Assembly (NCBI GenBank): GCA_036504895.1
Contig: DASXUJ010000048.1
Span: 1-64,000 of the forward strand
Direction of reading: 5' to 3'
Source: Syntrophorhabdaceae bacterium
GTDB taxonomy: Bacteria > Desulfobacterota > Syntrophorhabdia > Syntrophorhabdales > Syntrophorhabdaceae
Length of the DNA stretch: 64,000 nucleotides
Shown here: in pieces, positions 45,520 through 53,786 of the stretch
How the letters are laid out: every line of letters starts with the position of its first letter
How positions within the stretch are numbered: position 1 is the stretch's first letter
Program-made: the position numbers and the translations under genes
Notes under the pieces: generated by a model
Told to the model about the DNA's origin: nothing
Seen by the model: the letters and a program-made list of their open reading frames with translations, nothing else
Database searches by the model: none

Positions 45520-47809
45520 AATTCCTTTTGAGATCGGGAAAGCAACGCCCCGCGCGGACGGCAGCGCCAAGGTTTCGGGGAAAGAGAAATATGCCGCCGA
45601 CTATTACGAGGGCGACTTCCTCTGGGCAGGCGTAAAACGGGCAGGCGTGCCCCACGCGACGATCAAGGGCATTCACACGGAGGCTGCGGAGGCCCTGCCC
45701 GGGGTCATTGCGGTGCTTACCTGGAAGGATATCCCCGGGGAGAACAGGTTAGGGATAATCCGAAGGAACCAGCCGGTTCTTGCCGAGACCGTGGTCCGCC
45801 ACTCAGGCGAGGCAGTGGCCCTTATCCTCGCAGAGAGCCGGGGCGCCCTCAAAGGGGCAATCGATTCTATTCTCCTCGAGTATGCGCCCCTGCCCGGGGT
45901 CTTTTCCGCGCAGGAGGCCTTGAAAGAATCCTCTCCCCTCGTGCACGAGGACAACCCCGAAGGGAACGTGATAAAAGCCGTGTCAGTGGAGACCGGCGCA
46001 TGCGCTTCTGCCATGGGCGAGTGCGACGTGGTGGTGGGGGGCGTGTACGAGACGCCCGTCCAGGAACATGCCTTTCTCGAGACCGAGGCAGGGTGGGCCT
46101 ATCGCGCGGAGAACGGGGCCTGCGTGATCGTCGCCTCTACCCAGACGCCTTTCCGTGACTGTTTCGAGATAGCCCCGGTTCTGGGAATGGACCCGGGGAG
46201 CATCCGGGTCATCGCGCCCTATCTCGGCGGCGCCTTCGGCGGCAAGGACGGCATCACGGTCCAGTGCCTCCTCGCCCTTGCCCTGCTCCATGCAGGGGGC
46301 AGGCCTGTAAAGATTTGGTGGGACAGGGAGGAGAGTTTCCTTGCCGGGGTGAAGCGCATGAACGCAACGATGCATTACCGGCTGGGCGCGAAGCAGGACG
46401 GAACGTTCCACGCCCTCGAATGCAGGCTTTATTACGACGGAGGCGCCTATTCGCCCCTCGGCGGGGAGATCATGACCTTGGGGGCCGAGCATGCCGGCTC
46501 GGCATACCGTATCCCGAACGTGAGCGTAAAAGGGTGGGCCCTCTATACGAACAACCCCGTGGGCGGACCCTTCCGCGGGTTCGGCGTGCCCCAGGTGACG
46601 GCTGCCATGGAGCAGATGGTCGATATGGCAGCCCGAAAGCTCGGCATGGACCCCCTCTCGATCCGCCTTCAAAACGTGGTGCGGAAAGGGGACAGGAATT
46701 GTGTGGGAGTGATCCTCACCCACTCCACCGGGGCTGCGGAGTGTCTTGAAACAATCTTAGGCCACCCTCTCTGGAAGACCCGGGATGAGTGGAAAAAGGG
46801 GGCGGGCCTATTTAAAGTCCGGGGCGTAGGGCTCGCGTGTATGGCCCATGCCATGGGTTACCCGCCTATGGTGCCCGACGAGGCCCGGGCAAAGATCGAG
46901 CTTACCGCGGAGGGGAAGATCCGGGTCTATGCGGGTGTGGTTGACATGGGACAGGGGAATGCAAGCACCTATCAGCAGATTGCAGGCCATATTCTCGTCC
47001 AGGACGGCCCCGCAATGGAGCTGGTCCTGCCCGATACGGCGCGCACCCTGCCGTCCGGCTCCTCGTCGGCAAGCCGGACCACCTATACCTATGGCAATGC
47101 CCTCATCGAGGCAGCCACTGATCTCAAAAAAGCTATCCTGAAGGCCGCCTCCGCCCAAACCGGCGGAACCCGGCCGGAGGAGTTCGTCCTTGTGCCGGAC
47201 CGGGTTCGCCATATCCCCACAGGGAACGAGATCTCTCTCGGGGAATTGGCCGGCTCCATGGACGGGCCGGCAAGGACGGCCACGGGATATTTCAGGATGC
47301 CCGTGACCCGGGAAAGGCTCGACGCCATTTACATGGGACCTCACCTCATCTTTTCCTACGGCGCCCACCTCGTCTATGCGGAGATCGACGAGCTCACCGG
47401 GCAGGTGGAGATCGCGCGCTACCTCGCAATCACGGACGCGGGCAAGGTGATGAGCCCCCGGGTGTACGAACAGCAGATCGAGGGCGCAACCGCCATGGGC
47501 ATCGGGTACGCCCTGACCGAAGATTTCAAGGTCGCGAACGGTTCTATCGTCACACAAGACCTTGCCACCTATATCATCCCTACATCCATGGATATCCCCC
47601 GGATAGAGTCCATACCCGTTGAAATAGCCGAGGAGACGGGGCCCTTCGGAATGAAGGGGGCGGGAGAAATAGGCATGAGCGGACCCATGCCCGCCATAGG
47701 AAACGCCATCTGCGATGCGTGCGGGATCAGGATCCTTCGTGCGCCCTTCATTGGCGAAGCCGTGCATGAGGCCCTCTTGTCCGGGAACGCAGAGGAGGCC
47801 GACCTGTGA
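45506..47809 (+). CDS. Molybdenum hydroxylase large subunit (xanthine dehydrogenase/aldehyde oxidase family)
   Basis: The 767-residue catalytic subunit binds the molybdopterin-cytosine-type cofactor. Marks are RADGSAKVSGKEKYAADYY at the N-terminus, YLGGAFGGKDG near 240, PVGGPFRGFGVPQ, DMGQGNASTYQQI and the catalytic Glu region FGMKGAGEIG near 715. It hydroxylates a carbon next to nitrogen, or an aldehyde, using water; the substrate cannot be read. ATG 45506 overlaps the aminotransferase. The Fe-S and FAD subunits follow with overlaps, completing the enzyme. Confidence 0.92.
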   Translation: MKVDRIPFEIGKATPRADGSAKVSGKEKYAADYYEGDFLWAGVKRAGVPHATIKGIHTEAAEALPGVIAVLTWKDIPGENRLGIIRRNQPVLAETVVRHSGEAVALILAESRGALKGAIDSILLEYAPLPGVFSAQEALKESSPLVHEDNPEGNVIKAVSVETGACASAMGECDVVVGGVYETPVQEHAFLETEAGWAYRAENGACVIVASTQTPFRDCFEIAPVLGMDPGSIRVIAPYLGGAFGGKDGITVQCLLALALLHAGGRPVKIWWDREESFLAGVKRMNATMHYRLGAKQDGTFHALECRLYYDGGAYSPLGGEIMTLGAEHAGSAYRIPNVSVKGWALYTNNPVGGPFRGFGVPQVTAAMEQMVDMAARKLGMDPLSIRLQNVVRKGDRNCVGVILTHSTGAAECLETILGHPLWKTRDEWKKGAGLFKVRGVGLACMAHAMGYPPMVPDEARAKIELTAEGKIRVYAGVVDMGQGNASTYQQIAGHILVQDGPAMELVLPDTARTLPSGSSSASRTTYTYGNALIEAATDLKKAILKAASAQTGGTRPEEFVLVPDRVRHIPTGNEISLGELAGSMDGPARTATGYFRMPVTRERLDAIYMGPHLIFSYGAHLVYAEIDELTGQVEIARYLAITDAGKVMSPRVYEQQIEGATAMGIGYALTEDFKVANGSIVTQDLATYIIPTSMDIPRIESIPVEIAEETGPFGMKGAGEIGMSGPMPAIGNAICDACGIRILRAPFIGEAVHEALLSGNAEEADL

Positions 47810-48282
47810 AGATACGCTTCACTCTCAATGGAGAGGCCAGGGAAATGGAGACGGATGAGAGACGAAGGGTGATCGATCTACTCCGGGAGGACCTCACGAT
47901 GACGGGCACGAAAGAGGGGTGCGGCACAGGGGAATGCGGGGCCTGCACGATCCTCGTCAACTCGGAGAGCAGGCTCGCCTGCCTCATGGTCGCGCCTCAG
48001 CTCGACGGGGCCGAGGTCATGACCATCGAGGGGCTGGCACGGAATGGAGAGCTCCACCCCCTTCAGAAGGCCTTCATAGAATATGGCGCAATCCAGTGCG
48101 GCTTTTGCACCCCCGGCATGGTGATGGCATCCCTCGACCTTCTCACGCGAAACCCGAGCCCGACGGAGGCTGAAATCAGGGAAGGCATAAGCGGGAACCT
48201 GTGCCGGTGCACGGGCTATCAGAAGATCGTGGAGGCGGTGTCGGCCGCGGCGTCTGCACGCAAGTTGGGTGGGCGCCCGTAA
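47806..48282 (+). CDS. Molybdenum hydroxylase small subunit (2x[2Fe-2S])
   Basis: The 158-residue CoxS/XdhC-type iron-sulfur subunit. The plant-type cluster is C39, C44, C47, C59 (EGCGTGECGACTI); the second cluster is C98, C101, C133, C135 (QCGFCTPGM and NLCRCTGYQKI). GTG 47806 overlaps the stop of the large subunit (GTGA), and its own stop overlaps the next ATG (TAATG). Complete and of normal length. Confidence 0.95.
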   Translation: MKIRFTLNGEAREMETDERRRVIDLLREDLTMTGTKEGCGTGECGACTILVNSESRLACLMVAPQLDGAEVMTIEGLARNGELHPLQKAFIEYGAIQCGFCTPGMVMASLDLLTRNPSPTEAEIREGISGNLCRCTGYQKIVEAVSAAASARKLGGRP

Positions 48283-49160
48283 TGAACGTCTATCTGCCCG
48301 GGTCCTTAAGCGAGCTGTGGAGCAGGCAGGAGGAGTGCGGCATGGCCCAATTCTTTGCCGGCGGCACCGACCTTTTCGTAAAGCTGCGCGCCTCGGCTCA
48401 ATACCCCCGGGCCCTCATAGGGCTTGAAGCCGTAAGGGAGCTTCGATCGATCGAGGAAAGGGAGGGCGCCATATTTGTCGGGGCCGGCGCGAGCCACACG
48501 CGCCTCTTGTCCCACCCGCTCATTCAGGCCCATTTCCCGTTGCTTGCGAAGGCCCTGCGCGTGCTCGGCTCGCCGCCCGTAAGGAACATGGGCACCATAG
48601 GGGGCAACATCTGCACTGCTTCACCTGCGGGCGACGCGCTGCCGCCCCTTTACGCCCTGGGCGCGGAAGTGGAGCTGAGGAGGAGGGACCGGTCCCGCCG
48701 GCTCCCGATTCACGAATTTATCCTGGGACCGGGGAAGACCGCCCTTGCGGAGAATGAGCTGCTCTACGGGGTGTGGCTTAAGAAGGATGACTCCCCTGCG
48801 CTTTTTCACTTTGAGAAGGTGGGACCGCGGAAAGCCCTGGCCATCGCGATCGCCAGTTTTGCGGCCCTCATAAATTCCACGGACGCGGGGATCGTGAAAA
48901 AGGCCCGGTTTGCCTGGGGGAGTGTGGGCCCTGTGGTGGTGACCTCACGCGAGGCCGAGGAGTCCCTTGTCGGCTTTCCCCTCACACGGGAGAGCCTTCA
49001 AAGGATCGTGCCCATCGTCGATAAGATCGTCTCCCCCATCGATGACGTAAGGGCGAGTGCATCCTACAGGAGGGCCTTGGCCGGAAACCTCGTGCTGCGC
49101 CTTGCGGAGTACGGACCCCGGGAAATGGGCGGGAAGGGGGAGGGGCTTACCCGAACATGA
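48282..49160 (+). CDS. Molybdenum hydroxylase medium subunit (FAD-binding)
   Basis: The 292-residue CoxM-type flavoprotein starts NVYLPGSLSELW, then FFAGGTDLFVKLRAS (FAD), then GSPPVRNMGTIGGNICTASP (FAD/Fe-S contact) and PLYALGAEVEL. It passes electrons from the Fe-S clusters to NAD or another acceptor. ATG 48282 shares a base with the stop before it; the transporter gene overlaps its end by four bases. Confidence 0.93.
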   Translation: MNVYLPGSLSELWSRQEECGMAQFFAGGTDLFVKLRASAQYPRALIGLEAVRELRSIEEREGAIFVGAGASHTRLLSHPLIQAHFPLLAKALRVLGSPPVRNMGTIGGNICTASPAGDALPPLYALGAEVELRRRDRSRRLPIHEFILGPGKTALAENELLYGVWLKKDDSPALFHFEKVGPRKALAIAIASFAALINSTDAGIVKKARFAWGSVGPVVVTSREAEESLVGFPLTRESLQRIVPIVDKIVSPIDDVRASASYRRALAGNLVLRLAEYGPREMGGKGEGLTRT

Positions 49161-50338
49161 CCACATTGCAACCGGACAGGCTTTTTACCAGGGAATTCAC
49201 GGCCCTCAATCTCATCTTCTTCTTTGCCGCGGCCGTGATGGCCCTCTTCTTTCAGTTCCAGCACTATCTTCAGGCCCTGTCCATCCCCTCCGGGTGGTTC
49301 GGGTTCCTTATAGGGGCCGACTCTCTTGCATGCTTCGTTCTCCAGCCCATGCTCGCGGTGCGCCTCAATAGCGGGAACGGCCGGAAATGGATCGTGGTCT
49401 CCCTCTTCGGAATGGCGCTCGCTCTATTCGCCTACAGCTTCGCCTTGGATCTCGTGACCCTCGCAATAGTCCGCGTAATCCACGGCGCTGCCTTTGTCTG
49501 CCTCGTCTCCGCCATAATGGCAATGATCACGGTGTGGATACCCCGTGAGAAAAGCGGCAGGGCCTTCGGCCTCATATCCGTGGTCAGGCTCCTCCCTTAC
49601 TCCATGATTCCCCCTCTCGTCGGTCTGATCGGGGAAAGACCGGCGGATTTCCGCCATATCCTGATCCTCGGGGGCCTGGTCATGCTCCTCTCTTCCCTTG
49701 CGGTTTTAGCCGTGAAGCCCGCGCCGCCGGCAGGGATTACAGGCCCCGCAGATATCCGTCCCACCCAGACCCGGGACCTGTGGACGGATATTAAGGACCG
49801 GAAGGTGGCAACCCTCCTCGTGGTACAGCTCCTGCTCTATAGCTCCTACACCATCGTTTTTTTCTTTCTCAAGGAGTATGCCCACGGGCAGGGGATAGAA
49901 AACCCCGGCTTTTTCTTCACCATCGCCACCGCGGCCATGATAGGCGTGAGGGTCGCGGGATCTGCCTTCTTCGACCGTTTCAACAAGGCCCCCGTCGCCG
50001 GCCTCTCCCTGGCCGGGCTTGCCGCCTCTTACTATGCCCTCGGCGCGCTCTGCCGCCCTGAGACGTTTTATATTCTGGCCCTTATCATGGGCCTCGGGTG
50101 GGGGATCGCAATGCCCGTGGTTCTCGCCCTCATATTCGATGTTTCCGAGCCCCCTTTCAGGAGCATGAACCTCAACCTCTCCCTCCTTATGATGCAGGGG
50201 GGCTTCTTTTTGGGCCCCTTTGGAGGAGGGGTTATCATATCCCGCGGGGGCTATGGTCCGCTCTTCATCTTCACCGCCTTCATAGGTCTCGCTGCCGCAG
50301 GCCTTATATGGACAATTTCCCCAAGGAGGAACGCGTGA
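49157..50338 (+). CDS. MFS transporter of the Mo-hydroxylase operon
   Basis: The 393-residue protein has twelve hydrophobic helices and a typical split at about 195-215 (a short loop with Asp/Lys). Motifs are LIGADSLACFVLQPMLAVRL, MITVWIPREKSGRAFGLISV and LLMMQGGFFLGPFGGGVII. The family cannot be placed more exactly. ATG 49157 overlaps the FAD subunit stop (ATGA), and the GNAT gene starts inside its stop (GTGA), so it is translated with both. It probably moves the pathway substrate or product. Confidence 0.85.
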   Translation: MTTLQPDRLFTREFTALNLIFFFAAAVMALFFQFQHYLQALSIPSGWFGFLIGADSLACFVLQPMLAVRLNSGNGRKWIVVSLFGMALALFAYSFALDLVTLAIVRVIHGAAFVCLVSAIMAMITVWIPREKSGRAFGLISVVRLLPYSMIPPLVGLIGERPADFRHILILGGLVMLLSSLAVLAVKPAPPAGITGPADIRPTQTRDLWTDIKDRKVATLLVVQLLLYSSYTIVFFFLKEYAHGQGIENPGFFFTIATAAMIGVRVAGSAFFDRFNKAPVAGLSLAGLAASYYALGALCRPETFYILALIMGLGWGIAMPVVLALIFDVSEPPFRSMNLNLSLLMMQGGFFLGPFGGGVIISRGGYGPLFIFTAFIGLAAAGLIWTISPRRNA

Positions 50339-51354
50339 GAGAGCAGGGACCGGGGATCGAGGCAGGGCAGAAATTCGAGGTGGACGCCTTTCGCCCTGAA
50401 GACGCGGCCGGAGTGGCGCGCCTCTTCAGAGAGGTATACGGCGACGCCTATCCCATGAAACTGGTCTACGATCCCCTTCGGTTGAGGGATGCCTGCGAAA
50501 GAGGGGACAACATATCTCTCGTGGCCAGGACCGAAAGAGGCGATGTGGTCGGCCATGAGGCGTTTTACCGCTCCGCCCCCAGCCCTAGGGCCTATGAGCT
50601 TGGCCAGGGCCTCGTCTTGTCTTCCTACAGGGGTCTCGCAATACTGGGAAACCTGCAGGAATATGCCTTCGAAGTAATGGCCCCTTCCATGGACCTCGAC
50701 GTAGTCTTCGGAGAAGGCGTCTGCAACCATATTTTTATGCAGAAAGCATTGACCGCATCCCGGACCGTGCCGATGGCCCTCGAAATAGACCTCATGCCCG
50801 TCGAGGCCTACGAGAAGGAAGGGAGCGCCGGGGGCCGGGTCGCTGCCCTCCTCATTTTCCGGACCTACCACCCGAGACCGCAGACGATATATATGCCCGG
50901 ACGGTATCAGGACGCCCTTACGTTTGTATATGAAGCCCTGGACGATGAGCGGACCCTCCTGCAATCTCCAAACGAGGCAAACCCGCCGGGACTGCCCACC
51001 ACCATTACGACCCGGGTCTTCGATTTTGCCCGGGTAGCCCGCATGGCGGTCCACGAGGGGGGAGAGGATTTCCCGGGGGCTTTCGAGGTCGAGGAACGTA
51101 AGGCCCTCGCCAGGGGAACGATGGTCGTGCAGGTATGGCTCAAGCTCTCGTGGCCATGGATCGGGGCCATAGTGGAACACCTGAAGACGAAGGGGTATTT
51201 CTTCGGCGGAGCCCTTGCCCAATGGTTCGGCGGCGACGGCCTCCTCATGCAGAAAGTCTTCGCCACCCCCTCATGGGAGGGGATTCTACTCCATTCGGAC
51301 CGGGCAAAAAAGATCATGGAATATGCCAGGGAAGACTGGGCGAACGGCGTATGA
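50335..51354 (+). CDS. GNAT-type protein, paralogue 2 (two-lobed)
   Basis: About 339 residues, starting at GTG 50335 inside the transporter stop. Homologous to the protein at 41945-42934: AFRPEDAAGVARLFREVYGD, VFGEGVCNHIFMQKALT, LMPVEAYEKEGSAGGRVAAL, and a C-terminal LKLSWPWIGAIVEHLKTKGY followed by FFGGALAQWFGGDGLLMQK. The GNAT acetyl-CoA loop is less clear than in paralogue 1. Last gene of the overlapping run. Its role may be acylation of the pathway compound. Confidence 0.7.
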   Translation: MREQGPGIEAGQKFEVDAFRPEDAAGVARLFREVYGDAYPMKLVYDPLRLRDACERGDNISLVARTERGDVVGHEAFYRSAPSPRAYELGQGLVLSSYRGLAILGNLQEYAFEVMAPSMDLDVVFGEGVCNHIFMQKALTASRTVPMALEIDLMPVEAYEKEGSAGGRVAALLIFRTYHPRPQTIYMPGRYQDALTFVYEALDDERTLLQSPNEANPPGLPTTITTRVFDFARVARMAVHEGGEDFPGAFEVEERKALARGTMVVQVWLKLSWPWIGAIVEHLKTKGYFFGGALAQWFGGDGLLMQKVFATPSWEGILLHSDRAKKIMEYAREDWANGV

Positions 51355-51451
51355 CGCCTCACGCCATGAAAGGCACGGGTCCGCAATTGGCCCCCTGTTC
51401 CTGATAAAGGAGAAAAATGGAAATTAAATATATCCGAAAGGGGCTGCTTGC

Positions 51452-52093
51452 ATGAAAGGACTCACCCTTACCGCCATTTTGTCAGCCCTGCTCCTCGCCC
51501 TGTCCCTTGCCCCGGTCATGGCCGGCAATGGGGCAGTTGGCCCCAATCAGGCCGAGACCGCTGCAAAAGATCACGAACGATTCATCCGGCAGGCCTATGA
51601 CCTGGCGATCAGTGCCGGAAAAAAAGGCAACCACACCTTCGGGGCCCTCCTGGTCCATGAGGGCAAAGTTATGCTGACGACGGAGAATACGGTCTATACC
51701 GACAAAGACAGTACCCGTCACGCGGAGATAAACCTCATAGTCAGGGCGAGACGAGAGATTTCGCCCAAAGTGCTGGGGGAGAGCACTTTGTACACCAGCG
51801 CCGCACCCTGCATGCTCTGCTGCGCGGCAATGTGGTACTCAGGCTTCAAGAGAGTCGTCTATGGCGTCTCCTACGACGCCCTGGCGGAATTGACGGGATT
51901 TAAGGATAAGAGCATTCCCTGTGACAAACTCCATGAACAGACCGATAAACCCCTTGAATGGATCGGGCCTGTCCTCGAAAAGGAAGGCCTGAAGGTCTTC
52001 TGCTGTTGGCCCCGGGATTCGTTTCAATCTTCCATTCTGAAGAAACTGGACTGTGCGGACATGGGGAGCCGCTGCAATGGCGAGCCTCGATAA
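51452..52093 (+). CDS. Exported nucleoside/cytidine deaminase-like protein
   Basis: The 213-residue protein begins with a clear signal peptide (KGLTLTAILSALLLALSLAP, cut likely after A24 in VMA-GN). The rest is a zinc deaminase of the CDA/guanine-deaminase group: DSTRHAEINLIV (H90, E92) and SAAPCMLCCAAMWYSGFKRVV (C120, C123). Family members are normally cytoplasmic, so export is odd. The C-terminal third (CADMGSRC) has extra cysteines that could form disulfides outside. GGGG lies nine bases before the ATG. It follows the Mo-hydroxylase operon after 98 bases. Confidence 0.85.
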   Translation: MKGLTLTAILSALLLALSLAPVMAGNGAVGPNQAETAAKDHERFIRQAYDLAISAGKKGNHTFGALLVHEGKVMLTTENTVYTDKDSTRHAEINLIVRARREISPKVLGESTLYTSAAPCMLCCAAMWYSGFKRVVYGVSYDALAELTGFKDKSIPCDKLHEQTDKPLEWIGPVLEKEGLKVFCCWPRDSFQSSILKKLDCADMGSRCNGEPR

Positions 52094-52122
52094 GGGTTAG
52101 GGGCCGATGGGGGCTATGCCTC

Positions 52123-52386
52123 TTATCCTCCGCGGCCGCCCGACACGGGACGGAGCTTCTTCCCCTCCATGACGACATATTGTTCGTTCCACATGGTGTC
52201 ATATATCGTATCTCCATGAAACCACCCTTTCATGGCGCCGTCCCTGTCGATGATGGCGCCGTTCTCCGCGATGCGATATGCCTCGTAGCCGGATAGATCG
52301 CGCTCGGTAATCTCGGGGGCCTGCAAATCAGGCACCGCGACCAGGAAAGCCAGGATATAGAGTGCCGGAATAAGGGTCTTATTCAT
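52123..52386 (-). CDS. Small exported protein, hypothetical
   Basis: The 87-residue protein starts NKTLIPALYILAFLVAVPDL, a signal peptide or N-terminal membrane anchor, then APEITERDLSGYEAYRIAEN and DTMWNEQYVVMEGKKLRPV. Not recognised. Start ATG 52386 is preferred over a longer upstream frame because the signal begins here and AAAAGGG precedes it. It overlaps the end of the next gene upstream by eight bases, so they are a pair. Confidence 0.6.
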   Translation of the reverse strand: MNKTLIPALYILAFLVAVPDLQAPEITERDLSGYEAYRIAENGAIIDRDGAMKGWFHGDTIYDTMWNEQYVVMEGKKLRPVSGGRGG

Positions 52387-52645
52387 CCCTTTTACCCCGT
52401 AACGCAGCCCGCTCCGTGCGTCGTCCCTCCTTATGCAGGCAGAGCGCCATGAGGAGAATGCCCTCGCGGGCCAATTGCCCATCGCCTGATAGAGCCGATT
52501 GAAGGCACCTCGCTTCAAAACCTTCCGCCTCCATGAGCTCGTAGCCATCTCGGTCTCCCATGACGGCCTCCTCCATGGCATCCGCCGGATTAAAGGTATC
52601 AACGGTTCCGTATGTGTGGTTTATCCTGAACGTGTGTAGCGCCAT
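52379..52645 (-). CDS. Small soluble hypothetical protein
   Basis: The 88-residue acidic protein reads TFRINHTYGTVDTFNPADAM, then EEAVMGDRDGYELMEAEGF and ILLMALCLHKEGRR. Not recognised; no signal or motif. AGGAGGGCGAAG precedes the ATG. Probably expressed with the exported protein downstream. Confidence 0.6.
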   Translation of the reverse strand: MALHTFRINHTYGTVDTFNPADAMEEAVMGDRDGYELMEAEGFEARCLQSALSGDGQLAREGILLMALCLHKEGRRTERAALRGKRDE

Positions 52646-52724
52646 CTTCGCCCTCCTGTATTGACTGTAGAATTGTATCAGGGGGGAGTGACAACAGTAT
52701 GTCAGCGGATTTTAGGAGAATTTT

Positions 52725-53705
52725 TTAAGAATGTTTTCGGGCGGACCGGGAGAGTTCTTCCTCGATCTGTTTCCTTAGCCATTTCGGCTTCGTAACTTCC
52801 ACATTGGGGAGCCAGGAGTAGATCCATCGCCTGATTTCATCCACGCCCGAAACGGTAAAGGAGAGCTCCGCATCACCATTGGGGAGGATCGTCCTTTTTT
52901 CAGAGGGATGCCACTTATCTTTTCTCAGGATGTAATCCGAGACCACCTTTTCGAACCTGACGGTGACTTTCGCCATCTTGCCGTCAATGATGCCCCAGGG
53001 GCCGGACAGGTAGGCCTTCAGGTCGAAATCGGGTCGATGAGTGAAATAGAGGTTGCGCTCCTCTATATCGATTATCCTGTCGAGGGCAAAACTGCGGATG
53101 CCCTTTCTCAGGTGACAGAAGCCGACGAGGATCCATATACCCTCATAGAGGACCACCACATAAGGGTCTACAGTGCGCCCCGTCTTCTCTTTGGAGAGGC
53201 GGGCCTTGTAGGTGATATCGACCGACCGCTTCTCCTGGACGGAGATGAGGAGTATCCTCAAGATGGCCTCCATCTTTTCGTTGAAGATCGTATCGGGGGT
53301 CTTGATGACGATGGGGGAACCCTCTCCCGGCGAAATCTTTGCGCCGGGCGTGAACATCCTCGTCACGAGGCTCTGGAAATTCAGGGTGAAGGGCTTGCCG
53401 AGATGAGAGATTGACTCCCCTGCTGCGAGCAGGGTCTGGAACTCCTCATCCGAGAGCATGGGCTTCTTGATGCGGTCGCCATTGGTGAATTTGTAGCCGC
53501 CCCGGTCCCGGTCATACTCGATGGGATCGATGATGTTAATGAGCTCGAGATAACGGAACACGGTCCTTCTGGCGACCTGGAAACGTTCCATCATGGAGTC
53601 TATGGAAGGGAACTTACTCTGGGCAATGAGGGTGTAGACCTCGAGGAGACGGATGACTTTTTCCGAGATGCCCGCGGGACTCGCCCCTTTTTTCATTGGT
53701 TTCAT
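52725..53705 (-). CDS. WYL-domain transcriptional regulator (DeoR-type HTH)
   Basis: The 326-residue protein has an N-terminal winged helix (VIRLLEVYTLIAQSKFPSID, RFQVARRTVFRYLELINII), then a WYL domain (YVVVLYEGIWILVGFCHLRK, FALDRIIDIEE) and a WCX-like C-terminal domain (ELSFTVSGVDEIRRWIYSW). Such proteins bind DNA and sense nucleic acids or ligands through WYL. ATG 53705 is chosen: an extended -10 (TGGTATAAT) ends ten bases before it, so transcription should start within a few bases of the ATG (leaderless mRNA). No ribosome site is seen. Confidence 0.85.
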   Translation of the reverse strand: MKPMKKGASPAGISEKVIRLLEVYTLIAQSKFPSIDSMMERFQVARRTVFRYLELINIIDPIEYDRDRGGYKFTNGDRIKKPMLSDEEFQTLLAAGESISHLGKPFTLNFQSLVTRMFTPGAKISPGEGSPIVIKTPDTIFNEKMEAILRILLISVQEKRSVDITYKARLSKEKTGRTVDPYVVVLYEGIWILVGFCHLRKGIRSFALDRIIDIEERNLYFTHRPDFDLKAYLSGPWGIIDGKMAKVTVRFEKVVSDYILRKDKWHPSEKRTILPNGDAELSFTVSGVDEIRRWIYSWLPNVEVTKPKWLRKQIEEELSRSARKHS

Positions 53706-53714
53706 AGGTTCGAG

Positions 53715-53723
53715 ATTATACCA
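53715..53723 (-). promoter_or_regulatory. Extended -10 promoter of the WYL regulator (leaderless transcript)
   Basis: TGG-TATAAT on the minus strand. The -10 ends ten bases before the ATG, predicting a 5' leader of 0-4 bases. There is no clear -35, as usual for extended -10 promoters. Confidence 0.55.
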
Positions 53724-53786
53724 TAAGTGGACCCGCAACCCCGCGGGAAAGGCAGATAATTCCAGCCGGCTGAAAAGAAGTCCGCC

